Part shown: in pieces, positions 10,183 to 18,832 of the stretch | Layout: each line of letters begins with the position of its first letter | Position numbering within the stretch: position 1 is the first letter of the stretch | Assembly: GCA_018240405.1 (NCBI GenBank) | Contig: JAFEFW010000637.1 | Location: forward strand, 62,001-126,000 | From: Pseudomonadota bacterium | GTDB lineage: Bacteria > Pseudomonadota > Alphaproteobacteria > Acetobacterales > Acetobacteraceae | DNA length: 64,000 nucleotides | Reading direction: 5' to 3' | Notes under the pieces: generated by a model | The model's database searches: none | The model's input: only the letters and a program-made list of their open reading frames with translations | Told to the model about the DNA's origin: nothing | Made by a program: the position numbers and the translations under genes

Positions 10183-11100
10183 ATGAAGCTGGCATTTTTC
10201 GACGACTTCAAGCTGGGCGTCGTCAAGGGCGATGCCATCCACGACGTGACGTCCGCGGTCCGCGATATCCCGCATGTCGGGCCTGGCGACCTGATCAGCA
10301 GCGTGATCGCGCGCTGGAGCGACTGCAAGGGCCGCATCGAATCCGCCGCCACCGGCAGCGGCACCCCGCTGGCCAATGTCCGCCTGCGTCCGCCGCTGCC
10401 GCGCCCTGGCAACATCGTTTGCATGGCGGTGAACTACATGGAGAACGGCACGCTGGCGAAGCCGGCCCCGATCAACGCGTTCCACAAGGCAGCCAACGCC
10501 ATCATCGGCCCCGGCGACACCATGGTGCTGCCTGACGTCCCCGCCACGATCTTCGAAGGCGAGGCCGAAATGGCTCTCGTCATCGGCAAGCGCGCAACGA
10601 ACGTGCCGGCTTCGCAGGCGATGGACTACATCTTCGGCTACATCAACTTCATCGACGGCTCCGCCCGCGGCCTGCCGCCGCAAAGCTTCTTCCACATGAA
10701 GTCGCGCGACACGTTTGCGCCGATCGGTCCTTATCTGGTGACCAAGGACGAAATCGCCGACCCGCAGAAATTGCCAGTCAAGCTGTGGGTCAACGGCGAG
10801 CTGAAGCAGGACTTCAACACCGACGACATGGCGCACAACATCGCCCGCTGCATCGAATGGGTCAGCTCGATCCACACCCTGGAACCGGGTGATATCCTCG
10901 CCACCGGCACCAACCATCGCGGCCTGTCCTCCTTCATGGATGGTGACGTCGTGGAACTGGAAACGCAGGGCCTCGGCCGCCTGAAGTTCAACGTGAAGGA
11001 CGACCTGAAGCGCACCTGGCTACGGGAGACGCGGCTCGACCGGCAGCAGAAGGGCCAGGAAGGTCCGACGCCGCAGGTCTCTGGGAAATATGCGAAATGA
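10183..11100 (+). CDS. Fumarylacetoacetate hydrolase (FAH) family protein
   Basis: The 305-residue protein has the FAH fold: an N-terminal variable domain (about 1-75), then PRPGNIVCMAVNYMENG, the metal-binding EGEAEMALVIGK element (the E-x-E pattern of the family), DYIFGYINFIDGSARG, and the C-terminal GDILATGTNHRG. Family members hydrolyse C-C bonds of diketo acids or act as hydratases/decarboxylases using Mg. A GGGAGG site lies upstream of the ATG. The last four bases overlap the next start (ATGA), so downstream translation is coupled. The DGSARG/PPQSFFHMKSRDTF segment resembles the subgroup annotated as acylpyruvase or 2-hydroxyhepta-2,4-diene-dioate isomerase; I do not assign the exact reaction. 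Confidence 0.87.
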   Translation: MKLAFFDDFKLGVVKGDAIHDVTSAVRDIPHVGPGDLISSVIARWSDCKGRIESAATGSGTPLANVRLRPPLPRPGNIVCMAVNYMENGTLAKPAPINAFHKAANAIIGPGDTMVLPDVPATIFEGEAEMALVIGKRATNVPASQAMDYIFGYINFIDGSARGLPPQSFFHMKSRDTFAPIGPYLVTKDEIADPQKLPVKLWVNGELKQDFNTDDMAHNIARCIEWVSSIHTLEPGDILATGTNHRGLSSFMDGDVVELETQGLGRLKFNVKDDLKRTWLRETRLDRQQKGQEGPTPQVSGKYAK

Positions 11101-11423
11101 GCACGGCGTTCCTGGTTGTCCGCGCGACGCTGGCCGAAATGGCCGATCGCCCTCGTTTCGACACCTGGTACAAGAAGGAACACCTGCCCGACGCACTGAA
11201 GGCATTCAACGCCGAAGCCGCCATGCGCGCCTGGAGCACACAGGATCCCAAGGTGCACACGGCGTTCTACCGCTTTCCGTCGCTGGAGGCGGCAAAGGCG
11301 GCCACCAGCGGCACCGCGATCAAGGAACTGATCGAGGAATTCGACCGCGTCTGGGGCGACCGCGTCCACCGCACGCGCGATATCATCGTCGTCGAGGATG
11401 AACTCAAGGGAGGCATACGCTGA
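11097..11423 (+). CDS. Small EthD-like dimeric alpha-beta barrel protein
   Basis: The 108-residue protein has the look of a ferredoxin-like dimeric alpha/beta barrel: STAFLVVRATLAE, then FDTWYKKEHLPDALKAF, a pattern typical of EthD and related small proteins, followed by FYRFPSLEAAKAATSG and RTRDIIVVEDEL. Such proteins sit in degradation operons as accessory or isomerase/monooxygenase-like factors. It overlaps the FAH stop by four bases and ends with TGATG overlapping the next gene's ATG. The function is not known; the fold assignment is by pattern only. Confidence 0.7.
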   Translation: MSTAFLVVRATLAEMADRPRFDTWYKKEHLPDALKAFNAEAAMRAWSTQDPKVHTAFYRFPSLEAAKAATSGTAIKELIEEFDRVWGDRVHRTRDIIVVEDELKGGIR

Positions 11424-12316
11424 TGGACCCCGAAATCAAGGCAATCCGCGAGCTGATGGCCAGCCGTCCGCGCGCGACGGAAATTTCCCAGATGCGCGCG
11501 GACTCCGACGCCCGCGGCGCGGAACTGGCGAAGAAGGCCAACCGCCAGGTGAAGGCCGAGAAGGTCAGCGCCAACGGTGTGGACGCGGAATGGCTGACCA
11601 CGCCGGATGTCAGCGCCGACAAGGCGATCCTGTACCTGCACGGCGGCGGCTACGTCATCGGCTCGATCGAAAGCCACCGGCATTTCGCCGCCGAAGCGGG
11701 AAGGCAGGCGGGGGCTCGCACGCTGATCATCAACTACCGCATGGCGCCGGAGCACCCGTTCCCGGCGGCAGTCGATGACACGGTCGCCGCCTACCGCTAC
11801 CTGCTGGACAGCGGCATCGCGGCGAAAAACATCTGCATTGCCGGTGACAGTGCCGGCGGCGGGCTGGTGGTCGGCGCGCTGCTGGCGATCAAGGACGCGA
11901 AGCTGCCGCTGCCTAGCTGTGGCTGGTGCATCTCACCGTGGGTCGACATGGAGGCACTGGGGAAATCCTTCATCGATCGTGCCGAAACCGATCCGCAGGT
12001 GCAGAAGGCCACGATCGAGTTCATGGCGAAGACCTACCTGAACGGCGCCGACCCGCGGCACCCCTACGCCGCACCGATCTACGGCGATTTGCGCGGGCTG
12101 CCGCCGCTGATGATCCAGGTTGGATCGATCGAGACGCTGCTGGATGACTCCCTGCAACTCGCCCGCAAATGCGCTCTCGATGACGTGCCGGCCACGCTGG
12201 AGGTTTGGCCGGAGATGGTTCACATCTGGCACATCTGGTTCCCGATGTTGAAAGCCGGCCAGCGCGCCCTCGAATCCGGCGGCGCTTTTGTCCGCAATGC
12301 CCTGAGAGGAAACTAA
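11423..12316 (+). CDS. Alpha/beta hydrolase of the hormone-sensitive-lipase (family IV) type
   Basis: The 297-residue esterase contains the oxyanion motif HGGG (73-76), the nucleophile motif GDSAGG (141-146, Ser143), and a C-terminal acid/histidine region (GSIETLLDDS and EMVHIWHIW). HSL-family enzymes hydrolyse short-chain esters and lactones in the cytoplasm; no signal peptide is visible. Its start overlaps the preceding stop and the SDR gene begins four bases after its own stop. In this operon it may open a lactone or ester produced by an LLM oxidoreductase. That role is inference. Confidence 0.92.
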   Translation: MDPEIKAIRELMASRPRATEISQMRADSDARGAELAKKANRQVKAEKVSANGVDAEWLTTPDVSADKAILYLHGGGYVIGSIESHRHFAAEAGRQAGARTLIINYRMAPEHPFPAAVDDTVAAYRYLLDSGIAAKNICIAGDSAGGGLVVGALLAIKDAKLPLPSCGWCISPWVDMEALGKSFIDRAETDPQVQKATIEFMAKTYLNGADPRHPYAAPIYGDLRGLPPLMIQVGSIETLLDDSLQLARKCALDDVPATLEVWPEMVHIWHIWFPMLKAGQRALESGGAFVRNALRGN

Positions 12317-12320
12317 GAGT

Positions 12321-13232
12321 ATGGACGTTCGTTACGACAACAGAGTCGCCATCGTCACTGGCGCCGGCGTGGGCCTCGGTCGCAGCCACGCGCTGCTGCT
12401 GGCCTCGCGCGGTGCCAAGGTGGTGGTGAACGACCCGGGCGGATCGGTGGACGGCACCGGCGGCGCTTCGGCCGTGGCCGACAAGGTGGTGGCCGAGATC
12501 AAGGCGGCCGGCGGCGAGGCCGTCGCCTCATACGCTTCGGTTGCTGACGAGAAGGCGGCGAACAGCATCATCCAGACCGCCATGGACACCTGGGGCCGCG
12601 TCGACATCCTGGTGAACAACGCCGGCATCCTCCGCGACAAGGCGTTCAACAACATGTCGATGGAGGACTACGAGTTCGTCAATCAGGTGCATCATTTCGG
12701 CACCGTCTACTGCACCAAGGCCGCCTGGCCGATCATGCGCAAGCAAAGCTACGGCCGCATCGTGGTCACGACTTCGGGCTCCGGCACGGTCGGCAATTTC
12801 GGCCAGGCCAACTACGGCGCGGCCAAGATGGCAGTGAACGGCCTGATCAACGTGCTGCGGTTCGAGGGCGCGAAATACAACATCCGCCTGAACGCGATCT
12901 CCCCCTCCGCCTACACGCGGATGACGGAATCGCTGCTGCCGCCAGACATGGCGCCGTGGATGAAGCCGGAACTCGTTTCCCCGATGGTGGCGTGGCTGTG
13001 CAGCGAGGAATGCGACCAGAACGGCGAGATCATGGCCGCGACCGCCGGCGGCTATGCCCGCGTCCAGTACTTCGTCACCGAAGGCAAGCAATTCGACCCG
13101 GCCGAACCGGTGACGATCGAAATGGTCCGCGACAGCCTGGATCAGATTCGCGACCTGACCCAGGTCAAGCCGTATTTCGGCATGATGGGCAATGTCGTTG
13201 ATAAGCTGCGGGAGATGGGCCGCATCAAGTAA
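12321..13232 (+). CDS. SDR-family dehydrogenase, similar to the (3R)-hydroxyacyl-CoA dehydrogenase of MFE-2
   Basis: The 303-residue protein has the NAD(P)-binding motif TGAGVGLGRSHA, the NNAG motif (VDILVNNAGILRD), the catalytic Ser in VVTTSGSGTVGN and YGAAK as the Tyr-x-x-x-Lys pair. An unusual VVNDPGGSVDGTG segment after the second strand and the C-terminal extension ending VVDKLREMGRIK match dehydrogenases related to multifunctional enzyme type 2, which oxidise (3R)-hydroxyacyl-CoA. It is the last gene of the rightward operon; a perfect hairpin follows at 13248-13275. Together with the enoyl-CoA hydratase it would give two beta-oxidation steps. Confidence 0.9.
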   Translation: MDVRYDNRVAIVTGAGVGLGRSHALLLASRGAKVVVNDPGGSVDGTGGASAVADKVVAEIKAAGGEAVASYASVADEKAANSIIQTAMDTWGRVDILVNNAGILRDKAFNNMSMEDYEFVNQVHHFGTVYCTKAAWPIMRKQSYGRIVVTTSGSGTVGNFGQANYGAAKMAVNGLINVLRFEGAKYNIRLNAISPSAYTRMTESLLPPDMAPWMKPELVSPMVAWLCSEECDQNGEIMAATAGGYARVQYFVTEGKQFDPAEPVTIEMVRDSLDQIRDLTQVKPYFGMMGNVVDKLREMGRIK

Positions 13233-13247
13233 CGAAGTCATGTGAGC

Positions 13248-13275
13248 AGCCGCACCGGCAAACACCGGTGCGGCT
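13248..13275. terminator. Hairpin between convergent genes (likely terminator)
   Basis: An 11-base perfect stem (AGCCGCACCGG with CCGGTGCGGCT) encloses a six-base loop. It lies between the SDR stop (13232) and the stop of the convergent membrane-protein gene (13309). No T-run follows on either strand, so it may be a weak bidirectional terminator or mRNA 3'-end stabiliser. Confidence 0.6.
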
Positions 13276-13308
13276 CCGTCACCGGAGCCGGCTGGCGGCG
13301 GTCTTGCT

Positions 13309-14925
13309 TCAGACGCCAGGGTCCTTCGACTTCGCTGGCTGGTCGGCAACGGGTGCGTGAGGAATACGAAGCAACACATAGTCTTCGCCCCGCACCACAG
13401 GGACCAATGCCGAAGGCGGCCGCGCCGGCCACAGTGCCGGGTTGATCACCAAGACCAGGTCGAAGAATGCCAACTCCCGCGGGTTATACGGGTCATCCGG
13501 CCGCAGCCACTTTGAGACGTGACCAACCTGGTAGACTGGCACGAACGACGCGTCGGCATAGGCTGGCAGCCGATAGACCAGGTTTTGCGACGGCAGCGCG
13601 TAGACCCCGGCATAGTAGGCATTGCGCCGGATCACCGCATAGCCCGGCAGGGATGCAATCGGCACCCGCACCACCGGCGCGAAATCGGTATAGGCAATGG
13701 CCGAGTAGATACGAGTGCCGGGCGGCACCGTGTCCAGCGCCGCCAGCACCGGGCGGAAGGCCGCATTGGCCGTCAGCCAGGCCTGCTCGACCACTGCTCC
13801 CCGCACCAAAGTCAGCAGTGCGATCACGGCAGCGAGCGCGTGAAACTCCATCCGCTGGGCCGGCACGACATCGGTCGATGCAACGGCAAGCATGAACAGC
13901 GCGATCGGCAGGCGGTTGGGGATGTAGTAGGTGCCAAACCAGAAATCCGGGATCAGCAGGAAGACCACGAGCAGCCCGGCGATTGGCAGCAGCCGCCGCC
14001 CGTCCACCCGCAGGCGGCCGGCCATCAACGCCAGGCCGCCGACCGCCAGCAGTATCAGCAGGGAGAGCTTGTCGATCACACCGTCATAGGCCCAGGTGAA
14101 GTTGCGCAGGACGACGAACCGGTCGCGCAACCCCGCCCAGGTCAGTTGCTGGACAAAGCTGGCCAGCGACGGCGGTTCTGTACCCGACGTCAGTGGTGAC
14201 AGCGCCATCAGCCCCAGCGGCAGGCAGGTCGCCAGCAGGACCGCGGGTAAGCGGCGAAAATTGCCTCGGCCTCCGAGCGGGCCGCGGACAAACAGCTCAC
14301 TGAACTCCGTGGCGACAACAATCCCGATCAGCAGCAATTGCGCGACGAGATGGCAGAAGAACAGCAGCACCGAACACAGTGCCAACCCGCAAAGTGCCAG
14401 TATTGGCCGGTCGCGTTTGCCGATCTCCCAGCCGGCCGCCCCGATGAAGGCCAGGCCAACGCCGAAGAAGTAGTTGAGCAGGCCGCCGAAGAACATGTCG
14501 TGGTAGAAGAACGGCAGCGCGATCAAGGGCCAGACCGACAACCGGCGGAAATTGGCATAGTGCAGGCCGATGACGCCGGCACTCATCGCCAGCAGCGACA
14601 GGCCGAGGAAAATCCGGCCGGCTGCCTCGATGCCGACCCCAAGCTGCATCAGCCCGAGCACGAACCCGTCGATCGCCAGGTTTGGCACCACCGCGAAACG
14701 ATAGGTGAACATATCGGCGAAGGCGGTGCCGTGGATAAGGCTATACAGAATGTGGATGCGGGCCAGATGGCCGGCATAATCCATCAACGGCGGGATCGGA
14801 TTGGTGACCACCGGCAGCAGCAGCAGTCCGACTGACACGCCGCCGAGTGCGACGATCAGCCACGTCGTCTTATCGGGTTTTCCGAAGGCGCCGCTGGGGC
14901 CTAACGAAACGGAAGGCTTGACCAT
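13309..14925 (-). CDS. Multipass integral membrane protein of unknown function
   Basis: I choose ATG 14925 (MVKPSVSLGP) because GGAGGTGGAG lies about nine bases upstream; an in-frame ATG at 14949 has no such site. The 538-residue protein has about ten or more hydrophobic segments, the first being TTWLIVALGGVSVGLLLLPVV, followed by a large loop with PPLMDYAGHLARIHIL. This order (TM1, then an acidic DYxGHxxR loop) resembles GT-C-type polyprenol-dependent glycosyltransferases or YfhO-like proteins, but I see no decisive motif. The C-terminal ~100 residues (YVLLRIPHAPV) look periplasmic. It stands alone between convergent neighbours. Function unassigned. Confidence 0.75.
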   Translation of the reverse strand: MVKPSVSLGPSGAFGKPDKTTWLIVALGGVSVGLLLLPVVTNPIPPLMDYAGHLARIHILYSLIHGTAFADMFTYRFAVVPNLAIDGFVLGLMQLGVGIEAAGRIFLGLSLLAMSAGVIGLHYANFRRLSVWPLIALPFFYHDMFFGGLLNYFFGVGLAFIGAAGWEIGKRDRPILALCGLALCSVLLFFCHLVAQLLLIGIVVATEFSELFVRGPLGGRGNFRRLPAVLLATCLPLGLMALSPLTSGTEPPSLASFVQQLTWAGLRDRFVVLRNFTWAYDGVIDKLSLLILLAVGGLALMAGRLRVDGRRLLPIAGLLVVFLLIPDFWFGTYYIPNRLPIALFMLAVASTDVVPAQRMEFHALAAVIALLTLVRGAVVEQAWLTANAAFRPVLAALDTVPPGTRIYSAIAYTDFAPVVRVPIASLPGYAVIRRNAYYAGVYALPSQNLVYRLPAYADASFVPVYQVGHVSKWLRPDDPYNPRELAFFDLVLVINPALWPARPPSALVPVVRGEDYVLLRIPHAPVADQPAKSKDPGV

Positions 14926-15068
14926 CGGCAGGCGCTCCACCTCCACCATGAGGTGCGCCGCATCATAGCAGAAATAGTTTCAAGGTGCCAGCAAGACCTT
15001 CAGAGCCAGTGGCAAGCCATTATGATTTCGGGAAATTTCGGACCAATGAGCAAGCCCGCCTGCACCGC

Positions 15069-16526
15069 CTACTCGCCCGGGCGGGGCTCGGATGCCTCGG
15101 TTTTGGCCGATTGCCGGCCAGTCAGGTCGTCGCCTGCCGTCACCGGCATCAGCACGGCGATCGGGGCCGCAACCAGCGTCATTAACCCCACGACGACAAA
15201 GGCCGCGCTGAAGTCGCCGATCGTCGGATCGGCGTGGCCGGAGAACAGGCGCGCCACCTCCAGCGACAGCGCACCGGCTGTCACGCCGATCGTGGCGGCA
15301 AGCTGCTGACCCGCGGTATAGAGGCTGGTCGCCGCGCTCATGCGCGGGCGCGGCACGTCGCCGTAGGCCAGCGTATTGTAGGCGGTGAACTGCAAGGAGC
15401 GCAGGAAGCCGCCGACCAGCAGGACAAGGTAGATGGCGGCGGCCGGCCAGGTCGGGCGAAACGCAGCGCAGGCAATCAGCATGATGGCAGACAGCACGCC
15501 GTTCCAGATCAGCGTGTTGCGGAAGCCGAACAGCCGTAGCGCGTGCTGCGCCGCCGGCTTCATGACCAGCGCGCCGGCCGACGAGGCAAAGGTGATCAGC
15601 CCGCTCTGCACCGCGGACTGGCCGAAGCCGACCTGCAGCATCATCGGCAGCAGGAACGGGATGGCGCCGATACCGGTGCGGAACAGCATCATCGCGGTGA
15701 AGGAGACGCCGAAGCATGGCAGGCGCATCAGTGTGAAGTCCAGCAGTGGCGCCTTATGACGGCGCGCATGCAGGAAATACAGGAAGGCAAAGCACAGCCC
15801 GATGCCGATCATCGCATAGGTCACCGTCTGTGCGACCACGCCGCGGCCAGCGGTCTCCAGGCCGAACATGAAGCAGGCTAGGGCGACGGCGGACAGCAGT
15901 AGGCCGCGCAGGTCGAACGCGGCGCCGGGTGGCTCGCGGATGTCCTTGATGAACGCGGTGACGGCCAGCAGGCCGATGATGCCAATCGGGATATTGATGT
16001 AGAACGTCCAGCGCCAGTCGAAATAGGTGACGATGAAGCCGCCTACCGGCGGGCCGACCACGGGCCCGAGCAGGGCCGGCATCGTCAGCCAGGCCATGGC
16101 GGCAACCATCTCGGTCTTGGCGGCGGTGCGCAGCAACAGCAGGCGGCCGACCGGCACCATCATGGCGCCGCCCATACCCTGGACCACGCGAGCCGCTACC
16201 AGTTCCGGCAGGCTGTTCGACAGCCCGCACCACACCGACCCCAACGTAAACACGATGATCGCAGCCCGGAACACGTTGCGCGTGCCGAACCGGTCGGCGA
16301 CCCAGCCGCTGGCCGGGATGAACACGGTCAGCGACAGAAGATAGGCGGTCAGCGCCACGTTCATCCGCACCGGGTCGATATCGAACGCACGCGCCATCGT
16401 TGGCAGGGCTGTCGCGATGATCGTCGAGTCCAGGTTCTGCATGAAAAACGCGCAGGCCACGATCACCGCGGTCAGGCGTGTCTGCGGCGAAACACGGACG
16501 ACGGGTGCGGAAGGTTGGCGGGGCAT
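15069..16526 (-). CDS. MFS transporter, DHA2 (EmrB/QacA-like) family
   Basis: At 485 residues with about 14 predicted membrane segments it fits the 14-TM DHA2 drug:H+ antiporters. TM1 contains QNLDSTIIATALPTMA, the D1 motif of this family; motif A is GWVADRFGTRNVF after TM2; motif C is GPVVGPPVGGFI in TM5, marking an exporter. It acts in the inner membrane. No EmrA-type adaptor or TetR regulator gene is adjacent, so it may work alone. Substrates cannot be predicted. The C-terminus is a short polar tail. Confidence 0.92.
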   Translation of the reverse strand: MPRQPSAPVVRVSPQTRLTAVIVACAFFMQNLDSTIIATALPTMARAFDIDPVRMNVALTAYLLSLTVFIPASGWVADRFGTRNVFRAAIIVFTLGSVWCGLSNSLPELVAARVVQGMGGAMMVPVGRLLLLRTAAKTEMVAAMAWLTMPALLGPVVGPPVGGFIVTYFDWRWTFYINIPIGIIGLLAVTAFIKDIREPPGAAFDLRGLLLSAVALACFMFGLETAGRGVVAQTVTYAMIGIGLCFAFLYFLHARRHKAPLLDFTLMRLPCFGVSFTAMMLFRTGIGAIPFLLPMMLQVGFGQSAVQSGLITFASSAGALVMKPAAQHALRLFGFRNTLIWNGVLSAIMLIACAAFRPTWPAAAIYLVLLVGGFLRSLQFTAYNTLAYGDVPRPRMSAATSLYTAGQQLAATIGVTAGALSLEVARLFSGHADPTIGDFSAAFVVVGLMTLVAAPIAVLMPVTAGDDLTGRQSAKTEASEPRPGE

Positions 16527-16620
16527 TGCGCCAGTGTCGCCTCAGTTACGGACCGTGGAAAGAGCAAGCGCGCCACCGCCTGCCATGACGTTGGCTCAGA
16601 GCGAATGGTTCGCCACGCCG

Positions 16621-18540
16621 TCAGCAGGCAGAAAGCTGCCGATACAGCGCCGGCAGCACCGCAGGAAGGCGTGACGGATTCGACACGATTGCATAGCCGC
16701 CCCGGCCGAACAGAGTCGGGAAATAGGACTGTGCCTTGGCGTCGATGGTGATGCCAAACACGGTTGTGCCGTCGCGCCGTGCCTCCTGCACGGCTCTGCG
16801 TGTGTCCTCGATGCCGTAGCGGCCTTCATAGTGGTCGGCATCGTTTGGCTTGCCGTCGGTCAGCACCAGCAACAGGCGGTGGCGGTGCGGGCGGGTCGTG
16901 AGTTGTGCCGTCGCATGGCGGACAGCCGCGCCCATCCGGGTATAGTGACCTGGGGTCAGCGCTCCGATGCGGCGGGCGATGCGCGGGCCGAATGGCTCGT
17001 CGAAGGTCTTCACGGAGCCGACTCGCACGTTCTGCCGGCACTGTGAGGTGAACGTCAGGATGGCGTGATCGTCGCCGCAGGCGGACAGCGCATGGGCGAA
17101 GACCAGCACCGCCTCCTTCGCCACGTCCAGCACGCGGCGGTCGGCGGCCCAACTATCGGTCGACAGCGATGTATCCACCAGCAGCAGCGCCGCCAGGTCG
17201 CGTGCCTGGCGGCGCACTAGCAGGTGCACGTTGTCGGACCCGGTGCCGGACGCCAGCAGATCAGCCCTGGCCCGCACCAGGGCGTCAAGATCGTAGTCGG
17301 CGCCGTCCGGCTGGGCGCGCTGCACGACGTGACCGGGGCGGAATGCCTCGAACTGCCGCCGGACGTGGCGGATGCGGCGCCAGGTCAGCGCATCGGGCTG
17401 CCAGGACTCGCCCTGCTCCGCTGCCGGGCCAGCCAGCACCCGGCAATGATCCTTATGATAGGCGCGCCGCCTATAGTCCCATTCGGGGTAGGTCAGCACG
17501 GCCGTCAGTGGCTGGGCGTCAGTGCCAGGGGGCGGCAAATCGAGCTCCACCTTCAGGCGCGTGGAGGCCTTGCGGCTGATTGAGGTCAAGCCGATCTCGT
17601 CGGCATCCTCCAGTGCTTTGCGCGCGCCTTCCTCGTCGTCGTCGTCGACCTTGCGGTTGATGTTCAGCGACTCGATCAGCGACAGGATCTTTTCAAAGCG
17701 GTTCAGGATCAGGCTGTCGGACCGTTCGATCTGGTCGCCGGGGCGGCGTTGCGCCTTGCGGGTCCGGCTGTCGGTTGATTCACCGGCCTTGCCAGGCTCG
17801 CCGTCTTCGGCCGGGGCCGGGGTAGCGGTCACGGGCTGGAGCGCGTCACCCCAGAGCGGGACTGGCAGGAACGGGCGGTAGCCCTTTGGCGCGGTCAGCC
17901 CGGCCGGGACAGGCGTGCCCGTGACGAACTGCCAGAAGCCACCGGGATGGTCGTCGGAGCCTAGCAGCGCGAGAACCGCGTGCTCGATATTGGCTTCGGC
18001 GGGAGGCAGCCGGCGGGCGGGCCGCTGGCCGCGCAGGGTCGCGCAGAGCTCGGCGTGCGTCGCATGAAGCCCCGCCGCGGACCGCAAGGCCGCCTGCGTC
18101 GCATCCCGGGCCGCGCGCAGGCGGTGCAGATCGTTGCGCAGTGGGTCAGGATCGGTCGCCGCCGGACGGCGATGCGCGAAGTATGCCGCCAGCCACACAT
18201 ACAGCGCGCGGTTCTGGGCCTTGTCCGGCAGCGCGTCGATCACCGCCGGCAGCAGCAGGGTGATGCCATCAAGGCGGGGTTGCGGCAGCGCCTCCTGCCC
18301 GTGGCCGAGACGCAGGCGGAGCGAGAGGCGATGCGCGGACGCTTCGGCGCCGATGGCGCCCAGTTTGATGCCGGACGCGCCGCCGAGGCCGCGAAACAGG
18401 ACGGCGAGCGACCCCCGCACGTCTTCCAGCGCCACGGCCGCATCCGGGAAGCGCGGCCAGGAGGCGCTGGCACCAGCCCAGCGGTGCCAGTGCCGGCCGA
18501 CGAATTCCTCGGGTTCCAGAAGGGAGAGCAGGCCGGTCAT
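16621..18540 (-). CDS. norD: Nitric oxide reductase activation protein NorD
   Basis: The 639-residue protein ends with a von Willebrand A domain (about 440-639): the MIDAS element VDTSLSTDSW around residue 455, TDGKPNDADHYEGRYG and the ending segment FGITIDAKAQSYF are characteristic of NorD. NorD partners with the MoxR-type ATPase NorQ to insert the non-heme iron FeB into NorB. The N-terminal part is long and poorly conserved, as in other NorD. A 292-base gap with REP-like inverted repeats separates it from norQ, whereas the two genes are usually adjacent, so it may depend on read-through or its own promoter. Confidence 0.93.
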   Translation of the reverse strand: MTGLLSLLEPEEFVGRHWHRWAGASASWPRFPDAAVALEDVRGSLAVLFRGLGGASGIKLGAIGAEASAHRLSLRLRLGHGQEALPQPRLDGITLLLPAVIDALPDKAQNRALYVWLAAYFAHRRPAATDPDPLRNDLHRLRAARDATQAALRSAAGLHATHAELCATLRGQRPARRLPPAEANIEHAVLALLGSDDHPGGFWQFVTGTPVPAGLTAPKGYRPFLPVPLWGDALQPVTATPAPAEDGEPGKAGESTDSRTRKAQRRPGDQIERSDSLILNRFEKILSLIESLNINRKVDDDDEEGARKALEDADEIGLTSISRKASTRLKVELDLPPPGTDAQPLTAVLTYPEWDYRRRAYHKDHCRVLAGPAAEQGESWQPDALTWRRIRHVRRQFEAFRPGHVVQRAQPDGADYDLDALVRARADLLASGTGSDNVHLLVRRQARDLAALLLVDTSLSTDSWAADRRVLDVAKEAVLVFAHALSACGDDHAILTFTSQCRQNVRVGSVKTFDEPFGPRIARRIGALTPGHYTRMGAAVRHATAQLTTRPHRHRLLLVLTDGKPNDADHYEGRYGIEDTRRAVQEARRDGTTVFGITIDAKAQSYFPTLFGRGGYAIVSNPSRLPAVLPALYRQLSAC

Positions 18541-18614
18541 CTGGGTCGGAGCCTTGGCAGGACTATGCGAGGAGGACAGACTTGACGTCCGTCGCGACAG
18601 TGCAACGATGCTAA

Positions 18615-18734
18615 CCTCTCGTCATGGCGGGCGGGGGCCCGCCATTCACGGCGTTGCCACAAAGACAATGTCTGGTCCTTGCGCTTTCCCATTGCGAGGC
18701 GTGGATGGCGGGCCTTCGCCCGTCCTGACGAGAG
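18615..18734. repeat. REP-like inverted repeat pair between norQ and norD
   Basis: Two ~39-base copies lie head to head: 18615-18653 (containing CTCTCGTCATGGCGGGC and CCGCCATTCACG) and 18696-18734, which read in reverse complement gives CTCTCGTCAGGACGGGC and CCGCCATCCACG. Each copy also folds on itself. A third degenerate relative is near 18768-18800 (GGGGCGAAGGCCTGTCCTGACG). This is the usual structure of REP/BIME elements in alphaproteobacterial intergenic DNA. The rest of the 18541-18832 gap holds no gene. Confidence 0.7.
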
Positions 18735-18832
18735 AGCAATGGCCGTCATCGACAGACCTGTGTTAACGCTCATGGGGCGAAGGCCTGTCCTGACGGGAAG
18801 GCCGCGATCAGTGCGTCCGACTTTGGCACATC

